Shown here: one piece after another, positions 48,766-52,812 of the stretch | Layout of the letters: each line of letters begins with the position of its first letter | Numbering within the stretch: position 1 is the first letter of the stretch | Source of the DNA: Rhodospirillales bacterium | Lineage (GTDB): Bacteria; Pseudomonadota; Alphaproteobacteria; Kiloniellales; JAKSDN01 | Assembly: GCA_029859805.1 (NCBI GenBank) | Contig: JAOUCL010000004.1 | Span: 1 to 52,812 of the forward strand | DNA: 52,812 nucleotides | Direction: 5' to 3' | The notes under the pieces: model-generated | Seen by the model: only the letters and a program-made list of their open reading frames with translations | What the model was told of the DNA's origin: nothing | Database searches by the model: none | Program-made: the position numbers and the translations under genes

Positions 48766-51003
48766 TCAGCCGGAGTCGCCGCCGGCGGTGACGGGGGCGG
48801 TATCGCGGCGGCTTGCCACGACCTGCATCAGGACGACCGGCGCCATGACGGCCAGGGCGGCGAGGTCGCTCTCCCAACTCGGCGCCACCAGCAGCAACCC
48901 GCCGACGCCCATGAGGAAGCGCCAGCCGGCGTCCAGCCGCGCCAGGAAGAACCCGGAGACCGCCGTGGCGATGGCGAACACCCCGAACGCGCAGGTCACG
49001 GAGACCTGAATGAACGAGGTCCAGGTGAAATACTCGGGCAGGACGATCAGCATGGTCGGCGCGTAGACGAAGACCATCGGCACCATGAGCTTGCCGATGC
49101 CGAGCGTAAACGCGCTGACGCCGGTGCGGAACGGGTTGGCGCCGGCAATGCCGGCGGCCGCGTAGGCCGAGGCGCAGACCGGCGGCGTGATCTCGGAGAT
49201 GACGCCGTAGTAGAGCACGAACATATGCGTCGCCAGCGGCGGCACGCCCAGCTGCGCCAGCGCCGGCTGGGCGACCGAGACCAGCATGATGTAGAGCGCC
49301 GTGGTCGGCAGGCCGGCCCCCATCAGGATGCAGGCGACGGCGATCAGGACCAGCGAGAGGAACTGCTGGATGGAGGCCTGCCCGAACACCTCGAGCGGGA
49401 TCCAGCCGATCACCAGGTAGAGAGTCTCCGCCATGTCGCGGGCGCCGTTGGTGACCATGAAGCCGAGGCGGAAGGCGACGCCCGTGGTGTTGATGACGCC
49501 GACCACGATGCCCACGGCGGCGCAGGCGGCGCCGACGGCGAGCGCGTACTGAACGCCGACATTGAAGCTGTCGAACAGCTTGTGGAAATCCTGGCGCTCG
49601 CGCTTGTGCAGGAGGCTGAGGATGAGGCCGCCCGCGAGGATGCCCGCGAGGACGGGCGAGAAGCCGCCGTCCGAGGCCTTCCACAGGATGAAGGTCATCA
49701 GCCCGGCCGGCACGATCAGCGTCAGCGGCTTCTGGAACGAGGTGAAGCCGACGACGATGCAGAACATCAGCCCCATGAAGGCGGCCATGTTCGGCGAATA
49801 GCCGCTGAACAGAACGATCAGCAGCGCCAGCAGCGGCAGCACCGTGTGCCAGCCCTCGCGCCAGATCTGCAGGAACCTGGGCAGCTGGTCCTTGGTATAG
49901 CCCTTGAGGCCGAGCCGCTTGGCCGTGAAATGCACGATCGACAGGACGCCGACGTAATGCATGGTGGCCGGCACCACGGCGGCGATGACGATGGTGGTGT
50001 AGGGCACCTCCAGGAACTCGGCCATCAGGAACGACGCCGCGCCCATGATCGGCGGCGTGATCTGCCCCCCGGCGCTGGACGCGGCCTCGACGCCGCCGGC
50101 GAAGTGGCCGGGATAGCCGAGGCGCTTCATGTTGGGGATGGTCAGCGAGCCCGTGGACACCGTGTTGGCGATCGACGAGCCGGAAATGGTGCCGAAGAAC
50201 GCCGAGGAGACGACGCTGACCTTGGCCGGGCCGCCGGTGTACCTGCCGGCCAGCACCATGGCGTTGTCGACGAAGAACTGGCCGAGCCCCATGCGCTGGG
50301 CGACGACGCCGAACACCACGAAGTGGAAGACCACGGTCGAGACGACCCACAGGGTCACCCCGAAGATTCCCTCCTGCGGGAAGTACATGTTGTTGATGAA
50401 CTGCCGCCAGTCGACGCCCGGATGCTTGAGAATCTGGAACGGCATCTGGGGTCCCAGCAAGGCATAGGCGACGAACACCAGGATGATCATCGGCAGGACG
50501 AAGCCGAGCGACCGGCGCGTGATCTCGAGCACCAGGACGACGAGCGCCGTGCCGAGGATGATGTCGGGCGTCGTGGGATCGCCCTGGCGCAGCGCCTGCT
50601 CCGGGATCTCGTAGCCGAAGACGCTCAGCCCCTGCCACGAGACCGCCAGGAAAAGCGCCGCCGCGACGCCGATGGCGGCGAAGGCCCAATCGTAGAGCGG
50701 GACGTTGCCCCAGCGCCACCACGTGTTCTCCCGGTACTCGAGCAGGCTCTGGGTGCGAATCAGCGGGAATCCGGCGAAGATCATGACGAACAGGCCGGTG
50801 AGGTGAATCCCCATGTGCTCGTGTTCGACCGGCGTCCCGAAGCCCGCGGTCCAGATGTGATAGATGGCGAAGGCGATGGCGACGTAATAAAGGATCCGCT
50901 TAAGCACCGCGCCGTTGTCGCGGGTGACGAGGGCCGAGTCGTACTGTTTCTCGAGCTCTTCGGCGGCTTCGATATCGAGTGTGCCGGTTGGGTGCTCGAT
51001 CAT
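48766..51003 (-). CDS. TRAP transporter permease, fused small and large subunits (TAXI type)
   Basis: A 745-residue polytopic permease driven by ion gradients. The N-terminal 180 residues contain the DctQ-like small-subunit helices (RILYYVAIAFAIYHIWTAGF). The remainder is the DctM-like large subunit, with GLGQFFVDNAMVLAGRYTGGPAKVSVVSSAFFGTISGSSIANTVSTGSLTIPNMKRLGYPGHFAGGVEAASSAGGQITPPIMGAASFLMAEFL and GMGLPTTALYIML-type motifs (here GAGLPTTALYIMLVSVAQPAL). This fused form pairs with TAXI binding proteins, and one is encoded upstream. Confidence 0.95.
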   Translation of the reverse strand: MIEHPTGTLDIEAAEELEKQYDSALVTRDNGAVLKRILYYVAIAFAIYHIWTAGFGTPVEHEHMGIHLTGLFVMIFAGFPLIRTQSLLEYRENTWWRWGNVPLYDWAFAAIGVAAALFLAVSWQGLSVFGYEIPEQALRQGDPTTPDIILGTALVVLVLEITRRSLGFVLPMIILVFVAYALLGPQMPFQILKHPGVDWRQFINNMYFPQEGIFGVTLWVVSTVVFHFVVFGVVAQRMGLGQFFVDNAMVLAGRYTGGPAKVSVVSSAFFGTISGSSIANTVSTGSLTIPNMKRLGYPGHFAGGVEAASSAGGQITPPIMGAASFLMAEFLEVPYTTIVIAAVVPATMHYVGVLSIVHFTAKRLGLKGYTKDQLPRFLQIWREGWHTVLPLLALLIVLFSGYSPNMAAFMGLMFCIVVGFTSFQKPLTLIVPAGLMTFILWKASDGGFSPVLAGILAGGLILSLLHKRERQDFHKLFDSFNVGVQYALAVGAACAAVGIVVGVINTTGVAFRLGFMVTNGARDMAETLYLVIGWIPLEVFGQASIQQFLSLVLIAVACILMGAGLPTTALYIMLVSVAQPALAQLGVPPLATHMFVLYYGVISEITPPVCASAYAAAGIAGANPFRTGVSAFTLGIGKLMVPMVFVYAPTMLIVLPEYFTWTSFIQVSVTCAFGVFAIATAVSGFFLARLDAGWRFLMGVGGLLLVAPSWESDLAALAVMAPVVLMQVVASRRDTAPVTAGGDSG

Positions 51004-51187
51004 TCAATCTCCTCCTTTGGCCCCCGCCCGGGACGGCGCGATGGCCGCCCTATGGCGCCGCAGGTGACGGATTTGCACGTCCGCCACACGAAAACGAAAG
51101 GGTCCCGAGCCCGGAGGCCCCCGGCCGGCGAGGTTCGACGGAACGCGCCCCTGCCCGCCGGCCGGAAGGCTTCACTCGGGGAGCCCC

Positions 51188-52201
51188 CTACTTGAGCACG
51201 CCCACTTCCTTGTAGAACTTCTCGGCGCCCGGGTGCAGCGGCACGTCCAGGCCCTCGATGCCCTTCAAGGCCGTTTCCAGGCGGATGACCTTGCCCTTGG
51301 CGTGGCCGGTGTCGAGCAGCTTGCGCGTGGTCTTGTTCCACAGCGCCTTGGTGACCTGGTAGATCAGCTCTTCCGGCTGGTCGATGCTGGTCACCAGGGT
51401 GCCGTTCACGGCCAGCGTGTTGACGTCGTACTTGACGCCCTGATAGGTGCCCATCTTGATGGTCGAGGGCACGTAGTAGGGGACCGCCTTGTTCGACGCC
51501 TTCACCTCGGCATCCGAGAACGAGTAGAGATCCATGCCCTTGGTATTGTCGAGCTGGATCATCGCCGCGACCGGCGTGCCGGCGGCGTAGAAATAGGCGT
51601 CCAGCTGACCGTCGGCGATGCGCTCGGCGCTCTGCGAATTGTTGAGCTCCGCCTCGTCGATGTTGTCGCGGGTGATGCCTTGCGCGGCGAGCATCAGCTC
51701 GACGGCGATCTGGGTGCCGGAGCCGGCCTGGGCGATGCCGACCCGCTTGCCTTTCAGGTCCTTGAGCGAGCCCAGCTTCTTGCCCTTCGGCAGCACCAGG
51801 TGCAGGTCCTCCGGGAACAGGTTGGCGATGACCCGGAGCTTCGGCTTTTGCTTGCCCTCGAACTTGGCCGTGCCGTGATAGGCGAAGTAGAGCGTCGCCG
51901 CGCCGGTCAGGCCGGCCTCCATCTGGCCGGCGTTGATGGCCGTGACGTTGTGCGCGGAGGCGTTGGTCGATTGCGCGATGGCGACCAGGCCCGGCACGCC
52001 GCAGTTTCCGCCCTTGTCGCAAGGACGCGAGCCGGGCGGGTTGGAGATCGCGTTGGCGATCAGGCCGCCGATCGGGAAGTAGGTGCCGCCGGCGCTGCCC
52101 GTGCCGATGCGGAAGAATATCATCTCTTGGGCCTGCGCGGCGGCGCCCATCACCGTCAGACCGGCAACCGCGGCGGCCAGGAGCTTGAGATTGAGCTTCA
52201 T
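51188..52201 (-). CDS. TAXI-family TRAP solute-binding protein
   Basis: A 337-residue periplasmic binding protein. A signal peptide (LKLLAAAVAGLTVMGAAAQAQ) precedes FFRIGTGSAGGTYFPIGGLIANAIS, the TAXI signature. Further motifs are SNAS-type QSTNASAHNVTAINAGQMEAGLTGA, SLKDLKGKRVGIAQAGSGTQIAVELML and DAYFYAAGTPVAAMIQL. The ligand cannot be predicted (glutamate or dicarboxylates are known for relatives). The ATG at 52201 follows AAGGAGGGTTACG, an excellent ribosome site. It is the first gene of the binding-protein/permease/UspA operon, with a 184-base gap before the permease. Confidence 0.95.
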   Translation of the reverse strand: MKLNLKLLAAAVAGLTVMGAAAQAQEMIFFRIGTGSAGGTYFPIGGLIANAISNPPGSRPCDKGGNCGVPGLVAIAQSTNASAHNVTAINAGQMEAGLTGAATLYFAYHGTAKFEGKQKPKLRVIANLFPEDLHLVLPKGKKLGSLKDLKGKRVGIAQAGSGTQIAVELMLAAQGITRDNIDEAELNNSQSAERIADGQLDAYFYAAGTPVAAMIQLDNTKGMDLYSFSDAEVKASNKAVPYYVPSTIKMGTYQGVKYDVNTLAVNGTLVTSIDQPEELIYQVTKALWNKTTRKLLDTGHAKGKVIRLETALKGIEGLDVPLHPGAEKFYKEVGVLK

Positions 52202-52812
52202 CGTAACCCTCCTTCTTGGTGGTAGATGTTCCAAAAATCCCCGATCGCCGCGGCAGCCTTCGCGGCGCGGGCCCGTCTCTCGACGCTTCGAGAGCGGCTT
52301 TCCGAATTTCGTAGAGGCACCCCCCGGCGACGGGCGTTTCGTCGCGGACCCGGGCTCCTGCCGATCGGGGGCCGCCTGCAGGCTGGTGGTCGCATCAAAC
52401 CCGCCTCCCCAAGACCGCCAGGCTTATGGTCTTGTTTTCTATGGACCCGGCGGTTTCACCAATCCCTGGGACAGGATTGTAGGGGCCGCGCGTGGATAAT
52501 CGCAAATCTTAAATGGCCATTCCAAGAAGATTGCGCCGGACCGGCCGGGCCGACCGGGTATCCTCGCAGACCCGGTAAACCAATCATTAGGAGAGCTTCA
52601 TCAGAATATTACGTCATACTGATTGTGATCTTTTCAGCAATGGTAACAAGCGGCGATGAGCGTCTGGCCCCTCGATCTGAAGAAAGGGGACAGGAAAAAA
52701 GGGGACAGTAGAGCTGCTTGCAAAATTGCAGAAGCGCGTTGAATTATCCGCGTTTCGCGGTTGATTTTTCGGTGAATATCGAGGCGGCCGCAGCCGCTTT
52801 CCGCTATGGTTT
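52202..52812. other. Upstream region of the TRAP operon, no gene recognised
   Basis: I see no credible gene in these 611 bases. At 52686-52709 the unit GGGGACAG occurs twice, separated by an A-rich spacer; such motifs often flank REP-associated or other transposase genes, so a mobile gene may begin to the right of the window. Confidence 0.4.

Noticed and set aside
48343-51195. A 950-residue open frame antisense to the TRAP permease and uspA
   Set aside because: It is rich in His, Asp, Gln and Arg and spans three real minus-strand features; the permease frame has clear TRAP motifs.
1-52812. CRISPR arrays, rRNA and tRNA genes
   Set aside because: I saw no regularly spaced short direct repeats with unique spacers, no tRNA TPsiC-arm pattern and no rRNA sequence; a dedicated scan would be needed to exclude a tRNA fully.

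Overview
The window is GC-rich chromosomal DNA of an alphaproteobacterium. The gene content and layout are most like the Rhodospirillales/Kiloniellales group: a FliX-type flagellar regulator, sigma-54-type flagellar promoters with FlbD-like boxes, a CtrA-type box, a fliL-fliM-(DUF6468-like)-motE-cheY-cheZ-motB cluster and a TAXI/TRAP transporter. All identifications come from reading the sequence; no database search was run.

Region 1 (1-7411) links a nonulosonic (sialic/legionaminic-like) acid pathway to the flagellum. A LegC-type aminotransferase (cut by the window edge) and a CMP-nonulosonate synthetase run rightwards. A NeuD/PglD-like acyltransferase, a NeuB-type synthase and a NeuC-type epimerase run leftwards as an overlapping operon. 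They are followed by a TPR-GT41 glycosyltransferase that resembles the Caulobacter flagellin glycosyltransferase FlmG, directly beside a flagellin gene. The simplest reading is synthesis of a CMP-activated nonulosonic acid and its transfer to flagellin.

Region 2 (6590-20280) holds flagellar structural genes, nearly all on the minus strand: two 273-residue flagellins, an unrecognised flagellin-tailed protein, flgL, flgK, a FlgN-like chaperone, flgJ (rod-binding part only), flgI, flaG, then fliX and dksA on the plus strand, and the flgF-flgG-flgA-flgH operon on the minus strand. Five promoters fit the sigma-54 pattern GG-N10-GC, and palindromic GGCAA-N3-TTGCC boxes lie upstream of four of them. 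IHF-like sites sit between boxes and promoter at two of these. A consensus TTAA-N7-TTAA CtrA box precedes fliX.

Region 3 (20286-28830, plus strand) is a motor and chemotaxis operon: fliL, fliM, a DUF6468-like protein, motE, cheY, cheZ, two MotB-like proteins and a 997-residue exported TPR protein. Many of the junctions are overlapping or very short.

Region 4 (about 28840-31190) carries REP-like palindromic repeats and an acyl-CoA synthetase. Region 5 (about 31190-42453) is an accessory island that looks less GC-rich than its surroundings. It has small orphan genes, a lipase-like hydrolase, a minimal tyrosine recombinase, a large secreted FG-GAP repeat protein, degenerate dispersed repeats and an ISAs1-family insertion sequence with 26-bp inverted repeats.

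Region 6 (42454-52812) returns to GC-rich sequence: a possibly truncated gene beside the IS, a membrane-anchored coiled-coil protein, MscS and TrkH ion-homeostasis proteins (trkH has an FNR/FixK-like box), a Sel1-repeat protein, a second cluster of the REP-like repeats, and a TAXI-binding-protein / fused TRAP permease / universal-stress-protein operon.
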